NCBI GenBank assembly: GCA_023242925.1
Contig: CP096134.1
Span: 806,001 to 870,000 of the forward strand
Reading direction: 5' to 3'
Length of the DNA stretch: 64,000 nucleotides
DNA from: Hyphomonadaceae bacterium JAD_PAG50586_4
GTDB taxonomy: Bacteria > Pseudomonadota > Alphaproteobacteria > Caulobacterales > Aquidulcibacteraceae
This document shows positions 25,904-35,615 of this stretch, in pieces (positions within the stretch are counted from its first letter, which is position 1; every line of letters begins with the position of its first letter). A program made the position numbers and the translations under genes. The notes under the pieces are model-generated. The model saw only the letters and a list, made by a program, of their open reading frames with translations, ran no database searches and had not been told where the DNA came from.

Positions 25904-28900
25904 TCAAGCATAGGCTTGGAGCGCCCGAACGCCTAGGGGTGCGCCCGTTTTCAGGAGCCGGATGGCTTGGATCGAGGCGCGAGCACCCGACACAGTGGTA
26001 TAATAGGGAATGTTCTGCGTCAGTGCAGTACGGCGGATCGAATAGCTGTCCCGGTAAGATTGGGCGCCTTCGGTTGTATTGAAGACGAGCTGCACGCCGC
26101 CATTCTTCATCACATCAACGATATGGGGGCGGCCCTCGGCCACCTTGTTCACGCGCTCAATGTCGAGGCCCTCAGCGATCAGCCGGTCAGCCGTGCCGCC
26201 GGTGGCGAGCACCCGGAAGCCGAGCGCGATCAGGTCGCGCGCCACCTGCACGATGGCGGGCTTGTCGCTGTCCTTCACCGAGATGAACACTGCGCCCTCG
26301 GTCGGTAGCACCGTGCCGGAGGCGATCTGGCTCTTGGCGAAGGCGGCGGCGAAATTGGCGTCGAGGCCCATGACCTCGCCGGTCGAACGCATTTCTGGGC
26401 CGAGCACCGGATCGACGCCGGGGAAACGCGCAAATGGGAAGACGGCTTCCTTCACCGCGACGTGGCCCTTTGACGGGCGGTCGAGCTTGAGTTCGCTGAG
26501 CTTTACGCCCGCCATCACTTTGGCGGCGGCGGCGGCGATCGGGCGGTTGATCGCTTTGGCCACGAACGGCGCCGTGCGCGATGCGCGGGGATTGGCTTCG
26601 AGGATGAAGATCTCACCGTCCTTGATCGCGAACTGGATGTTGATCAGGCCGCGCACGTCGAGCGCAAGGGCAAGCTTCTTGGTCTCTTCCTCGATTTCGG
26701 CGATGATTTCCTTCGAGAGCGTGTATGGCGGCAGCGCGCAGGCGCTATCGCCCGAGTGCACGCCAGCCTCTTCGATGTGTTCCATGACGCCGGCGACGAA
26801 GACTTCTTCGCCGTCGCAGATGGCGTCGACATCGACTTCGATGGCGTCGCGGAGATAGCGATCGACCAAGAGCGGACGCTTGTCGGAGACAACAAGTTCT
26901 GATGGGCCGCCGAGCGCACGCGAGATTTGGTTGACGTAGTCGCTGAGTTCTTCTTCCGAATGCACAATGCGCATGGCGAGGCCGCCGAGCACGTAGCTCG
27001 GGCGCAGCATCACTGGATAGCCGATGCGGCCGGCGGCGGCGCGCGCGGCGTCGAGCGAGCCGGCTATGGTGTTTTCCGGCTGCTTCAGGCCGATCTTGCG
27101 CAACAAGGCTTGGAAGCGATCGCGGTCTTCGGCGAGGTCGATGGCGTCGACGCTGGTGCCGAGGATTGGCGCGCCTTCATCGGCCAGCGGCTGGGCGAGC
27201 TTAAGTGGTGTCTGCCCACCGAATTGCACGATCAGGCCTTCAACGGCGCCGCGCGCCTTTTCGGTCTCAACAATTTCGAGCACGTCTTCGGTGGTGAGCG
27301 GTTCGAAATAAAGGCGGTCGGATGTATCGTAATCCGTGCTCACGGTTTCCGGGTTGCAATTGACCATGATCGATTCAACGCCGATCTCGGCGCACGCAAA
27401 CGCGGCGTGGCAGCAGCAATAATCGAACTCGATGCCCTGGCCGATGCGGTTCGGGCCGCCGCCGAGAATGATGATCTTCTTGCGATCGCTTGGCTCAGCT
27501 TCGCAATCGGGCGTGGCTTGCACGCCGGCGACGTTGAACGAGCCGGTTTCGTAGGTGGAATACATATACGGCGTGGTCGCGCGGAATTCGGCCGCGCAGC
27601 TGTCGATGCGCTTGAATTGCGGGCGGACGCCCAGCTTGCGGCGCGCGGCGCGCACATCGCGTTCGCGTTGGCCGGTGAGCTTGCCGAGGCGCGCATCGGA
27701 GAAGCCTTGCGCTTTGAGCGCGCGAAATCCTGTCGCATCCTTCGGCAAGCCGTCAGCGCGGATTTCGGCTTCTTTCGCGATGATTTCGGCGATCTGGCGC
27801 ACGAACCACGGATCGTAGTGCGAGGCGGCGCAGATCTCTTCGACGCTCAAACCCCGACGCAGCGCTTCGGCGCAGACGAGCAAGCGATCGGCTTTCGGAG
27901 TAACAAGGCGCGCGCGCACGGCGGCGCGGCCGTTGTCTTCATCGCTCGCGCCTTCGATTTGGATTTCATCGAGGCCCATGAGCCCGGTGTCGAGCGAGCG
28001 CAACGCTTTCTGCAAGCTCTCTTGGAAGGTGCGGCCGACAGCCATGGCTTCACCGACGCTCTTCATGCTGGTGGTGAGTGTAGTGTCGGCGCCGGCGAAG
28101 CGTTCGAAAGCAAAGCGCGGAATCTTGGTGACGACGTAATCGATCGTCGGCTCGAACGAAGCCGGCATCGCGCCGCCGGTGATGTCGTTGGCGATCTCGT
28201 CGAGCGTGTAACCGATGGCGCACTTGGCGGCGACCTTGGCGATAGGGAAGCCGGTGGCCTTGGAGGCGAGCGCTGAAGAGCGCGACACACGCGGGTTCAT
28301 CTCGATGACGACCATGCGGCCGTCACGTGGGTTCACCGCGAATTGGACGTTGGAGCCGCCAGTCTCGACGCCGATCTCGCGCAGCACCGCGATGCTCGCG
28401 TTGCGCATCAGCTGATACTCGCGATCGGTCAGCGTGAGGGCCGGGGCGACGGTGATCGAGTCACCCGTATGCACGCCCATCGGATCGATGTTTTCGATCG
28501 AGCAGATGATGATGCAATTGTCCGCCTTATCGCGGACGACCTCCATCTCAAATTCTTTCCAGCCGATGATGCTTTCTTCGACCAGAATTTCCGTGATCGG
28601 CGAATGGGTGAGGCCGCGCTCAACGATCTCTTTGAACTCTTCAAGATTGTAAGCGACGCCGCCGCCCAGGCCGCCAAGCGTGAGTGAGGGGCGAATGATC
28701 GATGGCAATTGTACGTGATCGAGCGCTTCGAGGGCTTCTTCCATCGTGTTGCACAGGCGCGAGCGTGGGGATTCCAAACCGATCTTGTCCATCGCATCGC
28801 GGAATTTCATGCGGTGCTCGGCCTTCTCGATCACGTCGGCGTTGGCGCCGATCATCTCGACGCCGTGCTTCTTCAGCACGCCCGTGCGCTCCAACGTCAG

Positions 28901-29197
28901 CGCGCAATTCAGTGCGGTTTGGCCGCCCATTGTCGGCAGGATCGCGTCCGGCTTTTCCTTCTCGATGATCTTTTCGACCATCTCGGGCGTGATCGGCTCG
29001 ATGTAGGTCGCGTGCGCCAGGCCCGGATCGGTCATGATCGTGGCCGGGTTCGAATTGACGAGAATGACGCGATAGCCCTCGGCTTTGAGTACCTTCACCG
29101 CCTGCACGCCGGAATAATCGAACTCGCAGGCCTGGCCGATGATGATCGGCCCCGCGCCGATGATCAGGATCGAGGAGATGTCGGTACGTTTCGGCAT
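25904..29197 (-). CDS. carB: carbamoyl phosphate synthase large subunit
   Basis: 1097 residues. Makes carbamoyl phosphate from bicarbonate, ammonia and two ATP for arginine and pyrimidine synthesis. Two ATP-grasp halves are visible, each opening with a nucleotide-binding segment ([20 protein letters not shown] and [20 protein letters not shown]), followed by an oligomerisation region and a C-terminal MGS-like allosteric domain ([13 protein letters not shown]). Length is normal and no frame break is seen. The small subunit carA is 23 kb away in the same orientation, so the two are not in one operon. Confidence 0.97.
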   Translation of the reverse strand: MPKRTDISSILIIGAGPIIIGQACEFDYSGVQAVKVLKAEGYRVILVNSNPATIMTDPGLAHATYIEPITPEMVEKIIEKEKPDAILPTMGGQTALNCALTLERTGVLKKHGVEMIGANADVIEKAEHRMKFRDAMDKIGLESPRSRLCNTMEEALEALDHVQLPSIIRPSLTLGGLGGGVAYNLEEFKEIVERGLTHSPITEILVEESIIGWKEFEMEVVRDKADNCIIICSIENIDPMGVHTGDSITVAPALTLTDREYQLMRNASIAVLREIGVETGGSNVQFAVNPRDGRMVVIEMNPRVSRSSALASKATGFPIAKVAAKCAIGYTLDEIANDITGGAMPASFEPTIDYVVTKIPRFAFERFAGADTTLTTSMKSVGEAMAVGRTFQESLQKALRSLDTGLMGLDEIQIEGASDEDNGRAAVRARLVTPKADRLLVCAEALRRGLSVEEICAASHYDPWFVRQIAEIIAKEAEIRADGLPKDATGFRALKAQGFSDARLGKLTGQRERDVRAARRKLGVRPQFKRIDSCAAEFRATTPYMYSTYETGSFNVAGVQATPDCEAEPSDRKKIIILGGGPNRIGQGIEFDYCCCHAAFACAEIGVESIMVNCNPETVSTDYDTSDRLYFEPLTTEDVLEIVETEKARGAVEGLIVQFGGQTPLKLAQPLADEGAPILGTSVDAIDLAEDRDRFQALLRKIGLKQPENTIAGSLDAARAAAGRIGYPVMLRPSYVLGGLAMRIVHSEEELSDYVNQISRALGGPSELVVSDKRPLLVDRYLRDAIEVDVDAICDGEEVFVAGVMEHIEEAGVHSGDSACALPPYTLSKEIIAEIEEETKKLALALDVRGLINIQFAIKDGEIFILEANPRASRTAPFVAKAINRPIAAAAAKVMAGVKLSELKLDRPSKGHVAVKEAVFPFARFPGVDPVLGPEMRSTGEVMGLDANFAAAFAKSQIASGTVLPTEGAVFISVKDSDKPAIVQVARDLIALGFRVLATGGTADRLIAEGLDIERVNKVAEGRPHIVDVMKNGGVQLVFNTTEGAQSYRDSYSIRRTALTQNIPYYTTVSGARASIQAIRLLKTGAPLGVRALQAYA

Positions 29198-29292
29198 GCG
29201 TCTCCGCCCGCGTTTGCGGCGTCAGAATCGATCCAGGAAAGGGATCGCGCGCTCTTAAGCCTCAGGGGCGAGGGAGGCAAGGGCAACGCTGA

Positions 29293-29665
29293 TCAGGCCG
29301 TGCCGATGGCTTCGATTTCAAGCAGCCATTTCTGGTCGTAAATGCCGCAGATGATGATTGTGATCGCGGGTGTGCGCTCACCCAGGATCGAGCGCCTGAG
29401 GCCTGCGCTTTGCGCGATCAGGGCGCGGTCAGATAGGAATATGGTGGCTTTGATCAGATTGTCGAAGCTCATGCCTGCGGCCTTGAGTTGACGCTCCACG
29501 TTGGCTCAAGCGAGGCGGTACTGGCTGGGATAATCGGGCGTCACGTGCTGGTTTTCGTTCTCCGGCGCCTGGCCGCTGATGAAGAGAAGGCGCAAGGCCC
29601 CTTGGACTTCGCAAGGCTTGGGCAAAGGCGATGCTGGTGTCTGCGGCGTAGGCCTTGGTTTGCAT
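29293..29665 (-). pseudogene. RidA/YjgF family protein, disrupted
   Basis: A reactive-imine deaminase-like (RidA) gene of about 124 codons with two lesions. It starts at ATG 29665 (MQTKAYAADTSIAFAQA). One extra base around 29615-29616 shifts the frame; the following frame reads CEVQGALRLLFISGQAPENE, which is the RidA core. Then a TGA at 29506-29508 replaces the codon before ANVERQL (family members usually have a sense codon such as Trp there). The rest, ERQLKAAGMSFDNLIKATI onward, is intact. Either a genuine pseudogene or two consensus errors. Confidence 0.75.
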
Positions 29666-29685
29666 GTTCAAACTCCTCCCGCCGC

Positions 29686-29877
29686 TCATTTAGTGTCGTT
29701 TGCGCCTTCTTGCGGGGGCTGTTGTTCGATTTTCACGCCACGCGCGCGCAGCGCCTCGCGCAGCAGGAACTCGATCTCGGCGTTGACGCTGCGCAGCTCG
29801 GCGCTCGCCAGGCGCGCGATGGCGTCGTGGAGGGCGGGATCCAGCCGCAGGGCAAAGGCTTTTCTTTCGCTGGGCAC
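29686..29877 (-). CDS. ribbon-helix-helix (Arc/CopG-like) small DNA-binding protein
   Basis: 63 residues. The N-terminal KAFALRLDPALHDAIARLA followed by RSVNAEIEFLLREAL is the strand-helix-helix pattern of Arc-type repressors, with the final helix carrying the conserved hydrophobic register. It sits 51 bases downstream of the SPFH gene on the same strand, separated by a strong GC hairpin. It could regulate its own operon; no toxin gene is adjacent, so an antitoxin role is not supported. Confidence 0.75.
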   Translation of the reverse strand: MPSERKAFALRLDPALHDAIARLASAELRSVNAEIEFLLREALRARGVKIEQQPPQEGANDTK

Positions 29878-29890
29878 AGGATGCTCCCAT

Positions 29891-29917
29891 CCGCGCCCTG
29901 GCGAGGCCAGGGCGCGG
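29891..29917 (-). terminator. strong GC hairpin between SPFH and RHH genes
   Basis: Perfect 12-base stem CCGCGCCCTGGC/GCCAGGGCGCGG with a 3-base loop. There is no T run after it on either strand, so it may be an RNA-processing or attenuating hairpin within the transcript rather than a full terminator. Confidence 0.45.
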
Positions 29918-29928
29918 AAATCCCACGC

Positions 29929-30819
29929 TTACTGATAGAGCGAGCCGGCGTTGACGACCGGCTGCGCGTCGCGGTCGCCGCAGAGCACGACCAGCAGGTT
30001 CGACACCATCGTCGCGCGGCGCTCGTCGTCGAGGCGGACGATGTCGCGTTCGCTCAATTGCTCCAACGCGTGCTGCACCATCTCGACAGCGCCCTGCACA
30101 ATAAAGCGGCGTGCCGCGAGCACAGCTTCCGCCTGCTGGCGACGCAGCATGGCGCTGGCGATTTCCGGTGCGTAGGCGAGGTGGCTGAGTTTGGTTTCGT
30201 CAATCACGACACCGGCGACGGACACGCGTTCCTGCAGCTTTTCGCGCAATAGCGTCGAAACCTGGTCGGCGTCGCCGCGAAGCGTGGGCTCGTCGTGCTC
30301 GGCGTGATCGTAAGAGAAGTGCGACGCGATTTCGCGCACGGCGGTCTCGATCTGGATGTCGACGAAGGTCTGGTAATCGTCCACGTCGAACAGCGCTTGC
30401 GCCGTATCGGTGACGCGCCAGACGACGACAGCGGCGATCTCAATCGGGTTGCCGCGCTTGTCGTTCACCTTCAGCTTTTCGCCGGTGACGTTGCGCACCC
30501 GCAGGCTGACCTTCTTGCGGGTGTACCAAGGCAGCATCCAGCGCAGGCCGGGCGTGCGGTCCGTGCCCTTGTAATTGCCGAACAGGGTGATGGCCGCGCC
30601 CTCGTTGGGCTGCAGCGTGTAGAAGCCGCAAAGCTGAAGCGTGAAGATCGTCGCCAGCACCGCGACGGCGGCGCCATTGAAGCCGTCCTCGTAGCGGATG
30701 AGCTCAATGACCATCCAGATCAACAGGACGAAGACCACCAAGGTGGCGAGTAACATCATACCGCCGTTGGAGGTGTTAGCTTTGCGTTCTTGTGTGTGAC
30801 TGAGCGCGTTTGCGGTCAT
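29929..30819 (-). CDS. SPFH/Band 7 domain membrane protein
   Basis: 296 residues. Two hydrophobic segments near the N-terminus (about 20-65) anchor a cytosolic or periplasmic SPFH (stomatin/prohibitin) domain beginning at [17 protein letters not shown] and including [17 protein letters not shown]-terminal helical region ([22 protein letters not shown]) should drive oligomer formation. Bacterial SPFH proteins organise membrane microdomains or protect membrane proteases. ATG 30819 is chosen because GAGAGGG lies 6-8 bases upstream. A palindrome sits 25 bases upstream of the start. Confidence 0.88.
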   Translation of the reverse strand: MTANALSHTQERKANTSNGGMMLLATLVVFVLLIWMVIELIRYEDGFNGAAVAVLATIFTLQLCGFYTLQPNEGAAITLFGNYKGTDRTPGLRWMLPWYTRKKVSLRVRNVTGEKLKVNDKRGNPIEIAAVVVWRVTDTAQALFDVDDYQTFVDIQIETAVREIASHFSYDHAEHDEPTLRGDADQVSTLLREKLQERVSVAGVVIDETKLSHLAYAPEIASAMLRRQQAEAVLAARRFIVQGAVEMVQHALEQLSERDIVRLDDERRATMVSNLLVVLCGDRDAQPVVNAGSLYQ

Positions 30820-30843
30820 GACATACCCTCTCATGCCATCAAA

Positions 30844-30853
30844 GTGATATCAC
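30844..30853. promoter_or_regulatory. perfect palindrome GTGATATCAC, candidate operator
   Basis: Ten-base perfect palindrome in an AT-rich patch between the divergent SPFH and TadG-like genes. Its position close to the SPFH start and its short symmetric form suit a small dimeric repressor such as the ribbon-helix-helix protein encoded downstream. Inference only. Confidence 0.4.
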
Positions 30854-30976
30854 AATAATAGCAAAAAGTTCCGTCACGCAACCAGAATCGTCGTCTTCAC
30901 CAAGTTCCCAAATCGGACGTTAAGTTCATTCGCGTACCGTGGGCATCCTCTAAAGGTCCGTTTTTGAGGCCAAAAA

Positions 30977-32791
30977 ATGCTTGGGCGGTTGGTAAAAAGC
31001 TCGAAATTGCGCGCGTTTGCGGGTGCTCGTGAGGGCAACGTCGCGATGCTGTGGGCCCTGATGGGGTCGGTGCTGGTGGGCCTGGTGGGCCTCACCGTCG
31101 ATTTCACGCGCGCCCAGGCAATCCGGGTTCAGATGCAGAACGCGGCAGACGGCGCCGCACTCGTGGCCGAGCGCAGCTCCAACCTGACCCTTGAGCAGCG
31201 TGAGACCCGCGCCCGGGCCTTTTTCGATGCCGAAATGGGCACGCTTAGCCTCGAAGCTGAGTTTCACGTCTTTGAACTGGATGACGGGGGCCACCGCGTG
31301 ACCGCGCGCTTGCCGATGCCATTGTCGCTCGCGGCGGTCATCCGCGACGAGGATTGGTTCATCCGCGTTGAATCAGAGGCGCAAGCGAGCGCCAGCCCGC
31401 CGATCGAAGTCGCGCTCGTGCTCGACAATACGGGCTCGATGTCGAACGACATGGACGCGCTGCGCGACGCTGCCGAGGATCTCGCGGACTTTCTGCTCGG
31501 GATCGACGGCGATACGGTGAGCGTGGCGCTCGTGCCATTTGTGGCGCAAGTGAACGTCGGCACGGCGTATCGCAATTCCGGCTGGATCGACACGACGGGT
31601 GCAGCGCCCTTCAACGGCGAATTGGTCGAAGATCGGCAGATTTATTTCCAACGCATCAACAATTGCGCTTCAAGCCCAGTCCCATCGACGACGTTTGCGG
31701 GCTCGAGCGTGCCGATCGTCTGGGGCGCGTGCACGACCGCCACCATCAGCGGCAACTCGCGCCAGGGACGCTGGGCCTACGCCCCGGCGGAGGTCAATTA
31801 TTTCACGCTGTTTGATCAGCTGGCGACGATCAATTCGAGTTACGGTTGGGGCGGATGCGTGGAAGCGCGCCCGGGGCCTCACCATGCTCTCGACACCGTG
31901 CCGAACCCCGCACAGCCAGAGACGATGTTCTCGCCCTATTTTTGGGTCGATCAATACGGCAATCAGAGCACGACGGGCTCATCGAACTCCTATTTGACGG
32001 ATTCGCTTGGCGCGACCGCGAGTTGGAGCAGCAGCAACAACATCTGGGCAACCGCGACACAGAGCGGCAACACAGTGCAAACCGGCCGTGAGCTTTCGCC
32101 CTGGAAATATCGTTCGGGCGTGAGCCATACCATGACGACTTCTGCGCCCAACGCGCGCGGTCCGAACCGTGGTTGCCCGACACCAATCGTGCCGCTGACG
32201 ACCAGCCGCACCACTGTGATCAACGCCATTCAAGCCATGCAGCACTGGAACGGCGGCGGCACCAATCAGGCGGAAGGCTTGGCTTGGGGCTGGCGCGTGC
32301 TCTCGCCGACCGCGCCCTTTACCGAAGGCCGCCCGTATGACGACGAGGATGATCCGGTGCGCAAAGTGCTGGTGTTGATGACAGACGGCGAAAACACCAA
32401 TCTCACGAGCAATAGCGGCACCGGCGAAGTGTCGAGCAACGGCCAGGCGCTGCAATCCGACTATTCGGCCTTCAGCCACCTCGGCCAGTGGACCACGTCT
32501 GGCTTCCGTAGCTCTTTGCCGAGTGGCTTCAATCGCAACGCGATCACCAGCACGGGCACCTATGTGAGCTATATCAATAGCGCACAGGAATCCTTGTGCA
32601 CGGCCATCAAGGCGACGGGCATCGAGATCTACACGATCCAGTTCCGCGATACGAACGACGACAATGAAACCCGTTTGCGCAATTGCGCCACCGACGAAGA
32701 TCACTTCTATCAAGCGGCAAACGCAACCGAATTGCAGGCGGCGTTTGACGCGATTGGCTCCGGCATCGGCGATCTGCGGATCACGCGTTAA
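30977..32791 (+). CDS. TadG-like pilus assembly protein with von Willebrand A domain
   Basis: 604 residues. An N-terminal TadE/TadG-type leader (GNVAMLWALMGSVLVGLVGL) anchors the protein in the membrane, followed by DFTRAQAIRVQMQNAADGAAL typical of TadG. A von Willebrand A domain starts at about residue 142 with the metal site DNTGSMS and later VLVLMTDGENT; the middle is interrupted by a long Gly/Asn/Ser-rich insertion. Proteins of this type belong to Flp pilus (Tad) loci. No other tad genes are in the window, so it is an orphan here. Confidence 0.85.
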   Translation: MLGRLVKSSKLRAFAGAREGNVAMLWALMGSVLVGLVGLTVDFTRAQAIRVQMQNAADGAALVAERSSNLTLEQRETRARAFFDAEMGTLSLEAEFHVFELDDGGHRVTARLPMPLSLAAVIRDEDWFIRVESEAQASASPPIEVALVLDNTGSMSNDMDALRDAAEDLADFLLGIDGDTVSVALVPFVAQVNVGTAYRNSGWIDTTGAAPFNGELVEDRQIYFQRINNCASSPVPSTTFAGSSVPIVWGACTTATISGNSRQGRWAYAPAEVNYFTLFDQLATINSSYGWGGCVEARPGPHHALDTVPNPAQPETMFSPYFWVDQYGNQSTTGSSNSYLTDSLGATASWSSSNNIWATATQSGNTVQTGRELSPWKYRSGVSHTMTTSAPNARGPNRGCPTPIVPLTTSRTTVINAIQAMQHWNGGGTNQAEGLAWGWRVLSPTAPFTEGRPYDDEDDPVRKVLVLMTDGENTNLTSNSGTGEVSSNGQALQSDYSAFSHLGQWTTSGFRSSLPSGFNRNAITSTGTYVSYINSAQESLCTAIKATGIEIYTIQFRDTNDDNETRLRNCATDEDHFYQAANATELQAAFDAIGSGIGDLRITR

Positions 32792-32800
32792 GCGCGTGAT

Positions 32801-33150
32801 CTAGCCGATCACCTCGTTGTGCTGGTTCAAGAGCACAATTGACGGCTTGTAATTGCGCGTCTCCTCGGCCGGCATCTGGCAATAAGCGATCACGATGATC
32901 GGGTCGCCCAATTACGCCAAGCGCGCGGCGGCGCCGTTGAGGCTGAACATGCGCGCGTCGCGCGGCGCCTCGATCGCGTAGGTCGTGAAGCGCGCGCCAT
33001 TGTTGATATTGAGCACATCAACATGCTCGTTTGGCAGATGCCCGAGCGCTCAAGCAGATCAGCATCGATAGAAATCGAGCCTTCCTAGTGGAGGTCGCAT
33101 TGCGTCACGCGGGCGCGATGCAGCTTTGCTTTCAGCCGCGTCAGGATCAT
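32801..33150 (-). pseudogene. panD: aspartate 1-decarboxylase, multiply disrupted
   Basis: PanD makes beta-alanine for pantothenate and coenzyme A. Translated from ATG 33150 the frame gives KAKLHRARVTQCDLH, then a TAG (33085-33087) exactly where Tyr22 should be, then [16 protein letters not shown] containing the self-cleavage Gly-Ser. A missing base near 33038 shifts the frame, after which [18 protein letters not shown] and [11 protein letters not shown] follow, interrupted by TAA (32912-32914) where Gln is expected, and finally [15 protein letters not shown] to the TAG at 32801. Total 350 bases equals a 117-codon gene minus one base. Two nonsense codons plus an indel suggest real decay, though consensus error is possible. 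Confidence 0.85.
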
Positions 33151-34797
33151 TTATTGCGGCGCCTGGAAGTTGACCGCGATGCGCGTGCTTGCGCCCACTG
33201 CGCTGGCCCCATCTGAGAGCGTCGGCCGCACACGGTATGAGCTGACGGTCGAGAGCGCGGCTGAGCCGAAGCCGAGGCCCGGAGGGTTTTCTGACGCGAT
33301 GGAGCAGGCGAGCGTCAAATTGCTCTGCACCTGGCAGCTCAGCTGAACGCGGCCGCCCACGCCACGGCGCGAGGCCGCAGACGGATAAAGCTCGGCAATG
33401 CGGTTCGGGCTCGGCCGCTGTGTGAACACGACCGTGCCGGGCGCGCGCGTTGGCGTTGCGGCGGGCGGCGGCGTGTTGGAAGCGGGCGTGGACGCTGGCG
33501 CCGTAGCGGGTGGCGACAACGTGGCTGGGTTGCTTGTGGCGCCGGGCGGCGTCGGGTTGCTTGCTGACAGCGAAACAGGCCCGCCGGAGTTCGAAGCGAA
33601 ATTGGTCGTGGGCGCCGGTACGGGCTCAGAGGCGGCGGATCTCGCGCTCACGCTGGCGTTCGCGGTCACGTTCGCGGGTCTGTTCGCGATCCGGCGCTGC
33701 GGCCGTTGGGCGTTGCGCTGGCGTGGGGCGATTGTCCTGCGCCTCTGAGAACGAGGTGCCGTTGTCTGTTGCGCCGAATGTGCTCTCGGCGTCCGGCGGC
33801 GCGCCGGAATCTGCCGTTTGCGTATCGCCTTCGATTGCGGGCGGGCTGGCTTCGTTGTTCAAGCCGCCGCCAAAATAGAGACCGCCGGCAAGCGCCGCGC
33901 CGCCGAGTAAGGCGACGAGGATGAAGGCGCGCAATGCGCCGCCTTGATTGCGTGGCGGATCGCGCAAATCGTCGCGATCGAAATGACGTTCCGGCGGTGG
34001 CGGCGCTGCACGACGCGGCGCTTCGGCGTAACGCGGCGTGGGTGGCGGTGGCGGTTCGCGGCGCTGCTGCGGCGGCGGATCAACCCGGCGGGGCGGCGGT
34101 TCAAGCCGCGCGGAGGGCGCGGCGCCGCGCGGGGCGGCGGGGCCTGTTGTGGCGCGGCTCTCGCGGAGGTGAGCTGCTTTAAGCGCAGCTCGGCCACTTC
34201 CGAGAACGTGCCTGTCGCGCCGTAGCGCGCGAGATAATCCATGAAGACCGATGGATCGCGGCTATCGCGGATCGCGCGCCAATGCTCGGCTTCACCGCCG
34301 AGCGGGTCAGCCTGTTGCGGTTGCGGCGCTAGGCGTTGCGGCGGCGCGGGCGGCGGCGCGGCGCGTGGCGCCAGACGCGGCGGTTCATCAAATTGGGCTT
34401 GCGGCGCGGGCGCGCCGGCGCCAACGGACGCGCGCGCGGCGTTGACCATGCGGTCCACGGCGAAGAAGAGCGGATCGAGCGAAGGATCGTTCGGATCGCC
34501 GCTCCAGCGCGAAAGATCGAACGCGGGCGAAGAGCCAATGCTCGACGGCGGCGGCGGCTCGATCAGGCTGGCGACTACGGCTTTGTCAGCGTTGATGACG
34601 CGCTGCGCGGCGTCGAGGAACGGTCGGGATCGGATTGAAGCCTGTGACCAGACGATGACGCCGGCGCCGCTCGAGCGCAGCGCGCCGTCACTATTCGGAG
34701 CCCCGCCAATGGTAAAACCGGCAGCCTCGAACATCTCCGCAAGCGCCTTTGCTTGCGGCTCATCTTCACGCACACAAACAATGAGTACGTCCGCCAT
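33151..34797 (-). pseudogene. TIR-like/transmembrane/TonB C-terminal fusion protein, frame broken twice
   Basis: About 549 codons once repaired. The N-terminus (MADVLIVCVREDEPQAKALA) is a TIR-like domain in which the Trp-xxx-Glu catalytic motif is absent (SQASIRSRPFLDAAQRV), so it is probably non-enzymatic. Then come a Pro/Ala linker, a short helical motif (HWRAIRDSRDPSVFMDYLA), another Pro/Arg linker, one transmembrane helix (AFILVALLGGAALAGGLYFG), an acidic-to-basic low-complexity periplasmic stretch and a TonB-type C-terminal domain (RVQLSCQVQSNL). The frame shifts near 34107 (one base missing) and returns near 33635 (one base extra). It directly abuts panD. Confidence 0.65.
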
Positions 34798-34891
34798 GAC
34801 GTCTCCCGCGGCGCCCCCGTCGTCAGACGCCCTTAGCACGGAACATCCCGATGCAATACTGGAGATGGCGCGCGATTACGGTGAAATCGCG

Positions 34892-35503
34892 TCAAACTAC
34901 TGGGTTGAACGCACCAGTTGCGGGGTCGAGGAGCTCCAAGCCACCGTCCGCCACGCCATAACGGGCGCCGGCCAGCTTGAGGTCCCGGTCGCGGATCGCG
35001 TCGGCCACGAACGGGAACGTGGCGAGGTTCTCCAGGGTGACGCGGATGGATTCATACTCCAGCGCGGTCGGCGGGTGCTCGTGGTGGGCTTCCTCGACGC
35101 GCGCCTTGGCCGTGTCGAGCAGGCTGATCCAGGCGTCCAGGAACGAGTGTGGGTTGCGCGGGCGCTTATCCAGCGCCGCCAGCACGCCGCCGCATTGGGC
35201 GTGGCCAAGCACAAGGATCGTATCGACCTTTAATTGCAAAACCGCGAACTCGATCGCGGCGCTGACCCCGTGAAATCCCGGCGCGTCCTCAAACGGCGGC
35301 GCGAGATTGGCGACATTGCGGACCACGAAGAGCTCGCCGGGGCCGGCGTTGAAAATCGTGGCGGGATCGACGCGGCTGTCGGCGCAGGCGATCACCAGCG
35401 TTTTAGGGGACTGGCCGCGCTCGGCCAATTCGCGATGAAGCGAGCGGAGTTCCGGCCAGCGCTTCTCACGATAGATGCGGTAGCCTTCGAGGAGGTGTTC
35501 CAT
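34892..35503 (-). CDS. beta-class carbonic anhydrase
   Basis: 203-residue zinc enzyme interconverting CO2 and bicarbonate in the cytosol. Zinc ligands are Cys40, His101 and Cys104, with the catalytic dyad Asp42-Arg44 in CADSRVDP. The GHAQCGGV segment is standard. Bicarbonate from this enzyme could feed carbamoyl phosphate synthase. Standalone gene, divergent from the lipoprotein gene 112 bases away. Confidence 0.94.
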   Translation of the reverse strand: MEHLLEGYRIYREKRWPELRSLHRELAERGQSPKTLVIACADSRVDPATIFNAGPGELFVVRNVANLAPPFEDAPGFHGVSAAIEFAVLQLKVDTILVLGHAQCGGVLAALDKRPRNPHSFLDAWISLLDTAKARVEEAHHEHPPTALEYESIRVTLENLATFPFVADAIRDRDLKLAGARYGVADGGLELLDPATGAFNPVV

Positions 35504-35615
35504 AAGCGCCGTTCAAGCGAAGCTGGGGAAAAGCGCAAGCTCTGAAGATCGGCAGCTTGGGGAACTTACTTGACGCCGCCGCGCGGCGGCGCATTCTCAC
35601 GCCCTGGAGGGGAAT

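Noticed and set aside
29686..29877. Toxin-antitoxin system
   Set aside because: The ribbon-helix-helix protein resembles antitoxins but no toxin-sized gene adjoins it; the partner is an SPFH protein.
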